DNA of 64,000 nt from NCBI RefSeq assembly GCF_964204645.1, contig NC_134031.1, positions 8,160,501-8,224,500 on the forward strand, read 5' to 3'. Source of the DNA: Tubulanus polymorphus (taxonomy: Eukaryota > Nemertea > Palaeonemertea > Tubulaniformes > Tubulanidae). Shown piece after piece: positions 1-12,000 of this stretch. Under the pieces are notes generated by a model. The model saw nothing but the letters and a program-made list of their open reading frames with translations. It did not search any database and was not told the origin of the DNA. A program made the translations under genes and the position numbers. Positions within the stretch are counted from its first letter, which is position 1. Every line of letters starts with the position of its first letter.

Positions 1-53
1 GGCAAAATGTGCACCTAAAGGCCCTATATGTATATAATCAATCAAAACCTATA

Positions 54-1052
54 TGGTGGAACCTTGTTACATGTATAATGAAACCGCTTGTGAGAAAATA
101 AGGAAGTTATGAACAAATTCTTATTTCCTGGAAAATCTTATGCTTTTAGTACATTTTATATCGCTTGTAACAACTCAGTTGTAACGTAATAACGAACAAA
201 TGTATACGTCCATATTACTCATTTGTATGGTAGAAATGAACTGTCTGTCAAATACACAAGGAAATTTTAAAAAGCATCCCTATTCTGTAAAAATTTCATT
301 TAATTCACAAAAATTAATTTGTAATTTCACTTAATTCGACCTTTATCATTATTCAGTCATATTATTTATATGCAAAACCTAGTCAACCAAATCCATTAAC
401 TTAATTGTACTAGTAAAAAATATCGATGCAAATCTGCAATGTTTCCTTAGAGTCTGAGAGTTAGCTTAGGGCTCCTAAATGGGGGAGTTTATTTTGGCGA
501 AACTTATGACTGTATTTGACTCTTGAATATTCTTAACTTTTAGCTCTGTGGCAAATAGGTTTCAGCTGAATAAAGACAGAATTTTTTATTTATGGCTGGA
601 ACTTTCTAGAATTTCTGATAACCGTAATAAAACACGTTAATACATGTAATTTGATTCCAGGAATGATCTATAGCATTCATTTTAGGTGGGAATTCATCAT
701 ACAATAGCCCAGCAAACAGTTTCGGCCAATACATATTTTCAATTCAATGAAATATAGTTTTCGCATATTTTGTACTTTACTTAATTTGTACAAAACTTTT
801 TGGTCCAAGTTATACAAAATAAACAAAAATTGACTGTAGTAATAAAAGGATATCAATTGATTCATCGACAAAAAATGATTATCAATGACATCGTTATGAC
901 ACTGATAAGAGCATAAAATGAGCAGAAATAATGAACCTATGAAATTAAAAATGCTGTACTTTGAATATGTTAAAAGTTTATAAGGAAAAATTAATTTGAT
1001 ATAATGGAAAAAATATTTTGTCCCGTGAGTTCGTTATAACAAGGTTCCACTG
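54..1052. mobile_element. pogo/Tigger-like element with TA target duplication
   Basis: The left end reads GGTGGAACCTTGTTA and the right end TAACAAGGTTCCACTG, an inverted pair. TA lies on both sides (52-53 and 1053-1054). About 1 kb of AT-rich sequence with no transposase frame lies between, so this would be a non-autonomous copy. The outermost two bases of the left end have decayed from CA. Confidence 0.5.
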
Positions 1053-1107
1053 TACAACTTAAACAGAAGGTTTGCGAATCTCTATTAAATTATGCATAAA
1101 AGGCAAA

Positions 1108-1520
1108 CTAGGATCCAGGGACACCATGCCCACTAGGAAAGTACTCTGAAATGATCAACAATCTGGCAATTTCAATATTCAACCCCCTGATGAACAAGTA
1201 CAGGAACCAATGATGACCTTGAAACTCTCCACAATCATAGAATGTGTCATAAGCTACAATTTTGCAAATGAATGTGGTAACAAAAATATGCATAGATCGC
1301 AATACAAATAGAACTAGGTTTTTCACCCTTCAACCCCCCCCTCACCCCTGGTGAATAGCAGAAGCCAATGACCTTGATCATCACCACAATCATAGAAAGT
1401 GTCATGATCTTAATGGTCTATACAACTTCGCAAATGACTGTGATCACAAAATGTGTGTAGGTACGAATGCCAATTGAAATATTCAATATATTTCAATGCT
1501 TAACTCCCCTTGTGATAAGA
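1108..1520. repeat. degenerate copies of the ~153-bp dispersed repeat
   Basis: It contains the same phrases as the 3340-3990 array: a (C)n-TGGTGA-like core, CCTTGAAACTC, CACAATCATAGAA-TGTCAT, and a GTGGTAACAAAATATGC-like segment. At least two to three monomers are visible in poor condition. Confidence 0.55.
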
Positions 1521-2099
1521 AAAATATACTAGGAAAACCAAATTCCATGTAATGAGATGTGTCTTGTGACACTGTAAACAATTATCGAATATCAAGATCA
1601 TATGTTAAAGGCGCAATACTGTTCTGATGATGTGCTGAGTGACAATTGGGTTCGAGTTCTGCTGGCAGCTTAAAGTGCGCGGGCAAGACTTCAAAGGCTG
1701 TCCAGTCGTGAGGTTAAATGAATAATCCAATAGGGTAAGTCTTGGGAAACCAAGATCCAAGCGACGTAAAGCCAAAACAAAAACATATGAAACCTGTTGA
1801 TATTTTCCTATCTACTTATGAGGTTTGTAGAGACCCCCTCTGTATGCAAAATTTGTTCATATACATTAAGCATTACAGTATGCAATTGCACTGATCCCCT
1901 AAGATGGCCACAAATTCACAAAAATTGGCCGACCGCAAAATTTGCTTGATAAAGACCCTTCCCCAAGTATACTCATCACAAATTTCAATGAAAATGTTAA
2001 ACCATTAGAGTAGACTCCGCTTAAACCAGTAAAGTTGGGCTTTCATTTCTCTATTGAATTAGGCAGTTAATGGCTTGAAGAACCATGAAAATCAATTTT

Positions 2100-2275
2100 G
2101 CTTCTGATCGGGCCAAATTTTTGGCTGAAGATGTGTCTAGGGTAGATTACATACATAAACCAAATACATTTACACCAAGTATCAAACTCACTTGAAAACT
2201 TGATTCTGTCTACAGACAGGAAAAGTGGATGCAATAGCCTGCTGACTTAAACCCCAAGTAGGCTAAAAATTGGCT
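2100..2275. repeat. dispersed repeat, GATTCTGTCTAC / GCAATAGCC family
   Basis: GGCTGAAGATGTGTCTAGGG, then a GATTCTGTCTACAGACAGG segment, then GCAATAGCC and a GGCTAAAAA end. The same order occurs at 4370-4535, and the 3' part again at 11924-12012. Confidence 0.55.
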
Positions 2276-3339
2276 TTATCGAAAGTAGAAAAGGTCTGTA
2301 AATACCTATGTAAATACAGCTTCAGAGGCTACATAACATATATGTATGAAACCTTTTCTTTTACTGAAAAATCACCTACACATGAAGGCTGTAATCAATG
2401 GTATTATCCAATCATATGACAAAATTATTATGCTTTTTGCGAGACAGAATACATAGACTTGACATTACAATTCATCTAATGGAAAAAGGTAAAGAAACAT
2501 GAATAAGATATATATACATACAGCATGTACGCAGACACTTACTTCTACATTAAAGCAATACATCACTTGAATTGTAAGAGTTGTAAATGGTAAGTGATAT
2601 CATACATAAATTTCTGGTGATAGGCCTATACTATGTATACTACTTACATGTTCATAAACATTGGATATTGATTTACTTAGAATAAAGTAACTCATTTCCA
2701 ATCAAAATTATAGACACTGGGTATACAGGCATATGAATCAACATTTTCTTTTCCCATCTCAATTCGTATGCCTCAATGACAACAATGCCATAAGTCAACA
2801 AACTATGGAGAGTCAAATTCAGTGGCTTATTAGAGAGCGCATTCACACAGTGAAACCTTCACTCAAAAAATGCCGTGACAAAGGGAAGTGACTCACTTCC
2901 AGTCCTGGGCCAACATTTTTGGTCAGGTCAGATTAAGCACCCGTGTTTAGAATTGATACCCACTGATCTGTTGACCCTCATTGTTTTGAGCAAAAAAAAA
3001 AAAACGGCACAATAGTTAAGTGAAGCAATTTGCATTTTACTTCAATATAATAATTATCCAAGCTATGACGACTTAAGCAAGTTTGAATGTATTCAGAACC
3101 AGAACTTTTTACCTATTCTTTTTAATATTATCCCATAAAAACGACCCTTAGTTTATTGGGAGCCCATATACAGTAAAGCTTGTGTAAAAATTGAAGTGGC
3201 CAATATAAGGTCTGGAATTTTCCCATTCATTTTCATAATACATTCTGTCTCTAAATCGGACATTTTGTCAAAAACTTACCAAATTGGATAGATAAGATAA
3301 TTTTGGAAAAACATTTTATCCGCGAATAGTTTAAACTAG

Positions 3340-3990
3340 AGGTCCAGGGACATCATGTCCACTTGGGAAGTGGTTTCAGATGCTCAACAATCTAACAATT
3401 TCAATATTCAATACCCCATCCAATGACCTTGAAACTCACCACAATCATAGAACATGTCAGCAGCTACAATTTTGTAATTGATTGTGGTAACAAAATATGC
3501 CTATTTACCAATATGATATGGAAATACTTAGTAATTCTACTATTCAACACCCCCTGGTGACCATATGTGAAGCCTATGGCCTCGAAACTCACCATAATCA
3601 TGGAACATGTCATGAGCTACAACTTCGCAATTGATCATGGTAATAAAATATGTCTAGGTACCAATATAATAAGGAAATACTAAGTTATTCTACTATTCAA
3701 CGCCCTCTAGTGACCATATAGAATAACTAATGTCCTTGAAACTCACCACAATCATAGACCATGTCATGAGCTACAACTTTCCAATGGATTGTACGAGCAA
3801 TATATGAATAAGTACGAATATAATATAGAAATACTAAGTTATTGTATTGTTCAATGCCCCCTGGTGGCCATATACAAAAACCTATGACCCTCTACGAAAC
3901 TCCCTACGATTAAGTCCACGTCATGAGCTACGACTTTCCAATTGATTGTGGTAACAAAATATGCTTAAGTATCAATATAACGTGGAAAAC
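3340..3990. repeat. tandem array of a ~153-bp unit (about four copies)
   Basis: The CCCCTGGTGACCATAT-like phrase falls at about 3546, 3700 and 3853, a spacing of 153-154 bp. Each is followed by CTTGAAACTCACCA, ATCATAGAACATGTCATGAG, CTACAACTTT, CAATTGATTGTGGTAACAAA and a TATGC-like end. A decayed first unit precedes. Related single copies lie at 1108-1520 and 9829-10006. There is no coding frame. It looks like satellite-like DNA also present in dispersed form. Confidence 0.7.
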
Positions 3991-4059
3991 TTTTTTCCAC
4001 CTACGAATGAGTACTGATGATAAAATGATGGCCGCCAATTGCGTCGTAATTGCCTGATC

Positions 4060-4540
4060 AAATATACCTGTCTCGGGTATAAGTGATCCCTTTCCAAAGA
4101 AAACCCATCACAAATTGCAATGAAAAATGGCAAACCATTAGGAAGCTACAGGACTCAGAATTCAGGCCAAAATTGACATTTTTGGGCACAAAAAAGGTCA
4201 CAGGACAGCTATCTTGGGCTGATGGGCCCTTGGGGGATACAAATGTATAAGATCAAGGTAATTGATAAAAGCGTCTTTTTCCCTCGAAAACTTCGAAAAT
4301 GTGTAAAAAGTGCTGATTTTGGCGAACAACAATGGCTGCCAGTCGGCCATCTTGAATCTGACAGGGCCAGTTTTTGGGCTGAAGATGTGTCTAGGGTGGT
4401 TGATACATGTATAAACCAAATATCAAGACATTATTACCTTGAAGTGTCTTCAAAACTTCCCAAAATAACTTGATTCCGTCTACGGACGGACGAAAAGTGA
4501 ACGCAATAGCCCGTTGGGACCAAAAGTCTGTAATTGTTTG
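4060..4540. repeat. dispersed repeat, longer copy of the GCAATAGCC family
   Basis: It follows the 153-bp array directly and shares blocks with 1960-2275: GGCTGAAGATGTGTCTAGGG, the GATTCCGTCTACGGACGGAC segment and GCAATAGCCCG. The open frames over it on both strands (4198-4473) read through repeat sequence and resemble no protein I know. Confidence 0.55.
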
Positions 4541-5665
4541 ATGCGGTACCTTCCCTCATACCCAGAAGGCTTATTATTGATATAATGAAAGCAATTAATC
4601 CAAAATGGGCACGCAAAAATTGCTTATTAACTTTCTCATGCCATGTTTCAGTCAAGATTTCATCTCAATATGTTACCAACTGATGATGATCACTTTTACA
4701 TTTTATCAATCAAATTAAATTCTTATAATTGTATTTTGAACAATGCACCGACGTATATGACTTTTTCAATTTTTTATTCCTTTTGTTACCTTTTAATGTG
4801 CATTCAATGAATAGGTGCATCAAAATGAAAACCATTTCAAAATGGCAGCGCGGTGTAATTAATACAAAAGACTCTGTTCCAGCATGAACTCTAAAACCTA
4901 AACACATTTTTACCATTACCATTCAAAACAAGCGATATCAACAAAAACAAAAGTTTCATCAGCAGCATTGATAATTTAAACAGACCTGATAATATGATAA
5001 ATACATCTTTGGAAAACTTATGATTTCCTGGACGGGATTTTCACCAAATTTTCTAGTATTTCAGTTGAATTATTCCATCAGATTTAGCAGTATAATTAGC
5101 GGCTGATTTACTGAATACAATCTGGCGTCATACGTACGTGGTGATGTCACAAAAATGCTAATAGATAAAAATGGCCATCTTAGCCAATGTAGACAAAATC
5201 TAGAAAATCTCATACTCTCCAAAATGACATATCAGGGCCATTTCGCATAAAGGCTATATCATTTGATATAAATAAACGATTCATTTTAGAGGTTATATTT
5301 AAACCTAGGGTTAATTTTGCCATAAGTAACTTGATGGTCCTTGAAGATTTAAATGGCTTGGAAACAAATGAAAAAGAAGAAATCTATACAAATTCTGATA
5401 AATTCTTCTTTTTTATGATGTTTTTTAATTCATGGAATACTGGAATACGTTCAGTATCAAAGCTTTTTGTGACGCCACCTCATGTTGGACCATTAATATG
5501 GTTTCGATAGTTTTACAAATTTCAGTTGATGGATGTGCATAAAATACATTATTGCGCAATTGAGCTCCTAAAATATCAGGATAATTAAAATAATTTTTCA
5601 TTGCATACACTTGGCTACATACTTTTGGACAATCTGTAGTTTATACAGAATAGGTTAACACATGA

Positions 5666-5784
<119 letters not shown>

Positions 5785-5926
5785 TAACTGCATATTAGAA
5801 AGTGGACAGAGTGAATCAATGCATATGGGTAAGGATTCAGTTATGCAGGCAGTTATCCTTCCAGCGGATTAAAAACCATAGCCATATTGCTGTAACAGAA
5901 TTCCAGTTGGACAGATCATAGATTTT

Positions 5927-5932
5927 TTTATT
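5927..5932 (-). terminator. possible castor poly(A) signal
   Basis: AATAAA reads on the minus strand about 810 nt past the castor stop. It is the first canonical hexamer I noticed downstream, in otherwise ordinary AT-rich DNA, so it may be chance. Confidence 0.25.
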
Positions 5933-6229
5933 TTGCATAAAAACATGCAAAGTTATAAGCTTGTATAACATTCAACAGTAAGCCTACAACATAGATTATA
6001 TCTGGAACGGTTTCATTATTCAGCAGTGGACTCCAACACACAACATAGAAAACCAGTGTAATAATTATAACTTTGACGAACAATGTAAGAAGTCTTGAAA
6101 CCAACACTAAACTACAAATGTATATGACAAAATCATATTGGTATAAAAAACCTGGTGTTGATTTGTAGTTAGTAAACATTGTGAAAATTCAGAAACTAGG
6201 GACAAAATTTCACAATTACCTACTGGGTA

Positions 6230-6549
6230 TTATCTGTAAAATCGAGGAATTTTTGGATGGAATTGTGTCTGCATAATTGGAGAAAATTATTTGTTCTTTC
6301 TAACAGTATCACCTTACCACAAAATCGAAATCATTATGACACCAGTGTCAAGCAGTTGGATAACATTTTGAAATTCAGGACAATATTTCAAATCTGTAAA
6401 TTGAGGCTTTTCTGGATGGAATTGTGTCTGCATAATTTGAGAAAAATATATCATTATTTTTTTCAATTACATATCCCCTATCCACAAAATTATTCAATTG
6501 CAATTCAAAACTTGAAAAATAGAAGCATACAATCACACGTTCATTTTGC
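6230..6549. repeat. diverged ~160-bp tandem duplication in the castor 3' UTR region
   Basis: The segment beginning near 6237 (GGATGGAATTGTGTCTGCAT within it) recurs about 160 bp later near 6397 with the same core. Weaker similarity continues through the following CCACAAAAT stretch. It lies just past the castor stop codon, so it would be in the 3' UTR if the transcript extends to 5.9 kb. Confidence 0.6.
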
Positions 6550-6742
6550 AAAATCTGCACAGTTTCAAAGGATTATATCAATTGTACATTCAGTATATCA
6601 TCAAATGTGATCAAAGCAGAATTCAATTAATATCATATTACAATGTATAGTTAGTTATGTATAAGGATAAATTGAGTTGTGTTCATTCAGCTGATATATT
6701 TACAAGTTCTGTATTTACATGTTAAATTTACAAATGTGTAGG

Positions 6743-9070
6743 TTATTGCTGATTGGATGATAAAGCAACATGCTTCAGCCGATGTGGTGGCATCTGAGCT
6801 TGACCTACGACAGCCGCGTCACATCCCACATAAGTACAATGATAATGTGTCTGTTTCGCAGAGTACTTGCATCCGACTGTTGTACAGTTTATTCCGATAG
6901 GAAATTTTTTGAAGCCCTGAGATACGAAAAAGTCCTTCTTCAGATGCTGCTTACGGTGAGCTGTGACCTTAATTGTGTCGGTGCAAGTATACTGGCACTT
7001 ATTGCAGTGAAAATGTGTCGCTTTCATTGAATACAGGCAGCCAAGCTTGGCACATTCGATATTTGCACGATACTGATAGAAGTCATCACCCATTATCTTA
7101 TCAATGCGCAGATGACGCAGCGAATGTTGATCTATGCGTTGACGGCTGCAAATGCCAAACATGCACGTTGGACGTTTGCAATGAAAGTGTGTTGTGCTTT
7201 GTCGATAAGAACAACCGCGACACATACAGTCCTCATGAGCGAAGAAACGAATGTATCCTTCAGGAATAGGCTCGTCACGATTCACCCGGGGACTTCCAAA
7301 TCTACGCTGCTTAACAATGATCGCATCATTATCAATTATATCGCTGTTAGGTGACAATGAACGTTTTCTCCCATGACGCTGATTCAACGGCTGCGGTTCC
7401 GAGTTGGTAGCACTTTCATCAATTTCAAGTTCGTGTTCTGAATCATCCAAATCAATTTCGGCCGAACGGGATGGTTGCTGCGGTGTGGACACCATATTTG
7501 AAAATGCTGCCGGATTTAAATTCAACGAAGAATTCAAAATTGATTCATCTTCACTCAAATCGCAGTCTTTGGTTGATAAATTATCGCCCGAATCCCGTCT
7601 CATATCAAATTCACATTTCTTCTTAGGTGTCGGTTTAAATTTTATACCATGTCTACCGACATGTGTTTTCAGTCTTTCAGGATCAGAAAATGCCTGATTA
7701 CAATCAAAGCAATGATAATGGTCGCGTTTCTTCAATTTACAAAATGGACGTCCACAATTTTGATTCAATACATAATGCATTTTTTGCTTTAATAAAGACC
7801 AGCTTTCAGCAGGCGGTGGAGGCTGTTGTTGGACAACTTGATGTTGATTATGGGGTTGAAATAATAAACTCAACGGCACTGCGGTAACAATGGGTTTGGC
7901 AGATGGAACGGTTAAAATAGACGTGGTTGTAGAAGTGACCGCAGTATTGCTACTAGATACAGTTCCATCTAACAGTGCTTCTGCAGCGGCACTTGCTTGT
8001 TGTAAAGTGAGCGGCGCTTGGTTTACTGCTGACTGTCCATTTTCTACAGAAGTAGTTGGGATGATCGATAAAGGTGTGCTTATGTGTCCAGTTACAGAAC
8101 TAATTGGTAAAGTGAATCCTTGTGAGGCAGCTAGACTGGTTAGGTTCAATACAGCTGTGTTTGTTGCCATATTTATCACGATTGGTGATGTAATAGCGTT
8201 ACTTAGTGCTCCAATGGCAGGAGCGATTGAACGGAATGGGTAAGGCTCTGGTTTGACTAAGCTTCCGGCTTCATTAGATTTGCCAGTCATCGAACCTTCC
8301 AATGGCGGAATTGTTGATATGGGAAAGAAGGTTCCAGATGATTTTACCGTGCCAACACTTGAAGTTTTTGAAGCGATCGGTATATCAGTTTTTATTGGTT
8401 TCACAGCTGTGTGTGAAGACGGTTCAAGGATGCTATGTTGGGAATTATCGAATTGGTGTTTTTTATCATGTTGAAACATCGTACTATGACGGATGAATGA
8501 ATAGTCACAACGAGAACGTGTACAATGGAAATGTCGACTAGTACGATTATTGCTACAATGCACTCGACGACAATCAACACCACGATCAAAGAACTCAAAT
8601 CCGTCCAAAATTGTAACATAATTGTGAAATTCACGGGCGTGTAGATTCATTACATCTGTGCTGTTTGTCACATGATGACAGCGTGGTCGAATGCAGTGAT
8701 AGTGCTCCCTCATATAATGGGGGCAAAGTTCATCAGGGCACGCTTCGTCGTTTTCGAATATCTTAAAACAACGAACAATTTTGTTTGGACTGTTGAGAAA
8801 CAAATCTCTGGTCAATTTCACAAATTCTCCAACAATTTTATCAGACTTCTTCAGCGTTTCCTCGTCCACTTTTATGGTTGGAATCACTGGTATATCTTCT
8901 TTCGGGTATTTGGGTGGTCGTCCGCGACGACGTCTCAGGCCATCGATAAAACTTGTAGCAGAAAATCGTGGTCGGCCATTGACGTATGGACGCTGTTGTT
9001 CATGATGTCGATGATGCTGCAAACGCAATAATGAGCCAGCTTCGGCTTTTACTATATGGTCACAATCAGG
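6743..9070 (-). CDS. casz1: castor exon 10 (fingers 6-12, stop codon)
   Basis: Acceptor TTTGTTTCAG at 9071-9080, stop codon at 6743-6745; 2328 nt. The open frame runs on to an ATG at 9091, but that ATG is inside the intron, so it is not a start. The exon encodes the end of finger 6, the AT-hook-like patch, fingers 7 and 8, a long Ser/Thr/Ala/Gln linker with a QQQPPPP run, finger 9, an acidic stretch with a GRKRSLS basic patch, and fingers 10-12 near the C-terminus. Fingers 1, 9 and 11 have C-x2-C as the second Cys pair, where most others have C-x4-C. Confidence 0.95.
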   Translation of the reverse strand, partial: PDCDHIVKAEAGSLLRLQHHRHHEQQRPYVNGRPRFSATSFIDGLRRRRGRPPKYPKEDIPVIPTIKVDEETLKKSDKIVGEFVKLTRDLFLNSPNKIVRCFKIFENDEACPDELCPHYMREHYHCIRPRCHHVTNSTDVMNLHAREFHNYVTILDGFEFFDRGVDCRRVHCSNNRTSRHFHCTRSRCDYSFIRHSTMFQHDKKHQFDNSQHSILEPSSHTAVKPIKTDIPIASKTSSVGTVKSSGTFFPISTIPPLEGSMTGKSNEAGSLVKPEPYPFRSIAPAIGALSNAITSPIVINMATNTAVLNLTSLAASQGFTLPISSVTGHISTPLSIIPTTSVENGQSAVNQAPLTLQQASAAAEALLDGTVSSSNTAVTSTTTSILTVPSAKPIVTAVPLSLLFQPHNQHQVVQQQPPPPAESWSLLKQKMHYVLNQNCGRPFCKLKKRDHYHCFDCNQAFSDPERLKTHVGRHGIKFKPTPKKKCEFDMRRDSGDNLSTKDCDLSEDESILNSSLNLNPAAFSNMVSTPQQPSRSAEIDLDDSEHELEIDESATNSEPQPLNQRHGRKRSLSPNSDIIDNDAIIVKQRRFGSPRVNRDEPIPEGYIRFFAHEDCMCRGCSYRQSTTHFHCKRPTCMFGICSRQRIDQHSLRHLRIDKIMGDDFYQYRANIECAKLGCLYSMKATHFHCNKCQYTCTDTIKVTAHRKQHLKKDFFVSQGFKKFPIGINCTTVGCKYSAKQTHYHCTYVGCDAAVVGQAQMPPHRLKHVALSSNQQ

Positions 9071-12000
9071 CTGAAACAAAAATGAAGCCATCAGTGGACA
9101 ATTCTTTCACCCTACCTGTTTTACAACCCCAGAATGTACCCAGTATTTTGCAACCCATTGCCACATTCATTCTCAGAAAATGGCGCCAGTTGGGCATTCA
9201 AAATTCTGCTGTCAATTCATTTATTCAGTAATTAATGATAAGAGACACTGGGTACATATGATTCAACTAAAGGAGATAAATCTAAGTTGGAAACAAACTT
9301 ACCCAGAGACAATGATGGTGCGTTTCTCCTTTGATTGAGCAACCATCCACACAGCAATCTGCATCGGCTGATGTTGAGTGAAACGTTAAATCTGTTATCC
9401 GCTCTTCTTGTTCATGGAGCCTAAAATTTTTATGAAAAAATTGAAATAACATCCGACAGATGAATTCTAAATTAAGTATTTAGAAGATTCTGACAATACG
9501 TTTTTACTAATTATGTGATCAACTTTCAATGTGTGATCAGGAAACCTTACTTTGCATGCTCACGGACACGTTCTTTGGTTTTGAATAATGCATCGCATCC
9601 TGTTTGGTTACAGTGATAATGGTCTTTATACAACAGTTGACATCTTGCACGGCAGGGATCATTGGCAGTGTATCTATAAATACATGTACGCACATAAATA
9701 TAGCAACTAAGTGAAGAAAAAAACTCAACATTTTGATAACTAGCCCTTACACTGTGAATATGGTTAAACTGTGGTGTGTGTGTCCTATGACAAGCTTGGC
9801 TTGTCGTGCGTAGCAAAAGGGCTAAGGGTCCAGAGACATGCCCATTTGGTGAAATGCTTGACAATTTCAATGTCCAATGCCCCCTGGTGCCCATGTAGGC
9901 ACCATTGACCTTGAAACTCACTAATATAGAACAACATGTCATGACCTACAACTTTGTCATTGATTGTGGCTACAAGATATGCATAGGTACCAAACAAAAC
10001 TAGAAAGAAACTTTTTAATAGGACGACGACGGGGAATAGAAATTAAAAGTCAAACTCCGGGTGAAGACGAGTTAGGTTGGTTGGTAAGGCTTACACACTG
10101 TACTGTGCTTTTCAAACACGTTAGCAAGTTATGCCCAAACGAAGTTCTGACTGTTAGACAAAGAGTTGAGAGTCAACATACAATACAAGTTTAAGGTATC
10201 ACAGAGATTTAAGGCAAAACGGAGCAGTTAGCATCCCTGCAAGTATGAATACTATAGAGGACCTTGGCTCGAAATATGTAAGCTTGATTTACAAAATCGT
10301 CGTCGGTATGGGTTGATATTGCCTTAGATACGATTAGAGGGGTTGATAACGAAGTATCATTTTAGCCATGGGTGCATGTTTAATCCATATACTATCAAGT
10401 TATACTTACCACGGCCACCGGATACAGTCTGCCTATCGGCACAATCGCCAAGAACCCATGACATAAGCCGCGTTCACACTAGATTCGGCGCTTACGAAGT
10501 ACCGTACTTCGCTGGTGCGGAATTCACCAAAATACGGCGCTTATACAGCCATTTGCGTTCACACTATGAGTCGGCAATTCAGCACTTAGTAAGCCCAGTA
10601 AAGTAGTCACCCAGTGTGCCAATAGAGGGGAGTGTAATTACAGCTAAGTGTTTTGTACTATTAGGATGTGAATACACAGCTAGCTAAGCGCTGAATCTGC
10701 GTTCACACTACAGAAAATACGCGGCCAGCTCAGTTCCATAATGAGATCGGGATTTCAGCGCGGAATCACATTCCGCGCTTAATAAGCCGCGTATTTCAGT
10801 ACGGAACTGAATAAGCCGCGAATAGGCCTCGAATAATTTCCTAGTGTGAACGCTTAGTACCATACTGAAATCCTAGTGTGAACGCAGCTATAGCCCAATG
10901 ACCAGGCTAGCTGTACCCTTAGGGCCTGGAGCTAGTCTAAAGGCTGGCTTATGTCGACAAGCAACGCGACGCCTACCGACTCCTACCAACTCCACTAGGA
11001 GCAAAAGCGATCGAAGCCCAGCTTATGTCGACGGCGCTCCGGTTCGCAGCAACTAAGGCCGACTATCGGGATACGAGATCCTCCCAGTTGCTTCCCTGCT
11101 TATGTCGGTTACGATTACTGGCAACTGCAATGGCTCAGATGGTCACGTGATAAGCATTTTGAGAATAAATTTGCTATTACAGTGCTATTTCAAAAATGTA
11201 TGCGTGGCACTATTTTAAGCGAGGACTAATACAGGTTAACTTCTAGACAGGGGCGGGGCTACTTTACAGTCACAATTTTTTTATTTCGGCGATATCTAAT
11301 TAACCGAGTAACAAAAATTCACCATATACGAACTCAACCTTCTGTGTTTCATATTTAAGCGACTGTGAAAGTTTCAGACGCGTACGTGGCGTTAAACGGA
11401 CGAAATCTTTTGACATGACGGATTTCATGATAACAATAGGACGTGTACTACGTACTGTCATCCTAATTAAAGGAACAAACTTGTACAAGTCTACTTTATG
11501 ATACCAGGTGGGTATCATTATAGTATAGTAAATTCAATCATTAATTTATGAAAACATCAGTGTCCAGATAGAACTGAAAATTAATTTGTGATGGTTACAA
11601 TCTTAACACAAGCCTAATTAGCATAAAACAGGATACTCCATGACTGACGTTTCCACACAGTCATACAAATACATGTAGTGAATAAGACAGTCCTCAGGCG
11701 AGGTAAAAAAATTGCAAAAAGTTCGTTTCGTTTCTAATTTCATGAAAAAGCTACCAGTTAGTTAACTAAATGAAGTGGAGCTTGCTTGTAATAATGTATA
11801 AAATTTGTGGAAGTTTGAACAACCTGCTAACTTTAGTCTGTGACAGCAATATAGCCTTCCTAATAGCCCATGAAAATCTGGTCTTCCTGTATGGTGTCAT
11901 GCAAAATTATGCATCTGTGGATAAGTGGATTCTGTCTACTGACCGATGGTAGATGGACAGTAAGTAAATGCAATAGCCTGCTGGGACTGATATCCCAAGT

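Noticed and set aside
9071-9091. ATG at 9091 as the start of a 782-residue protein
   Set aside because: TTTGTTTCAG, a splice acceptor, lies between this ATG and the conserved finger 6 sequence, and exons 9-1 join upstream in phase. The ATG is intronic.
6770-9231. Plus-strand open frames opposite castor exon 10
   Set aside because: They are shadows of the coding strand with no domain, opposite a clear zinc-finger exon.
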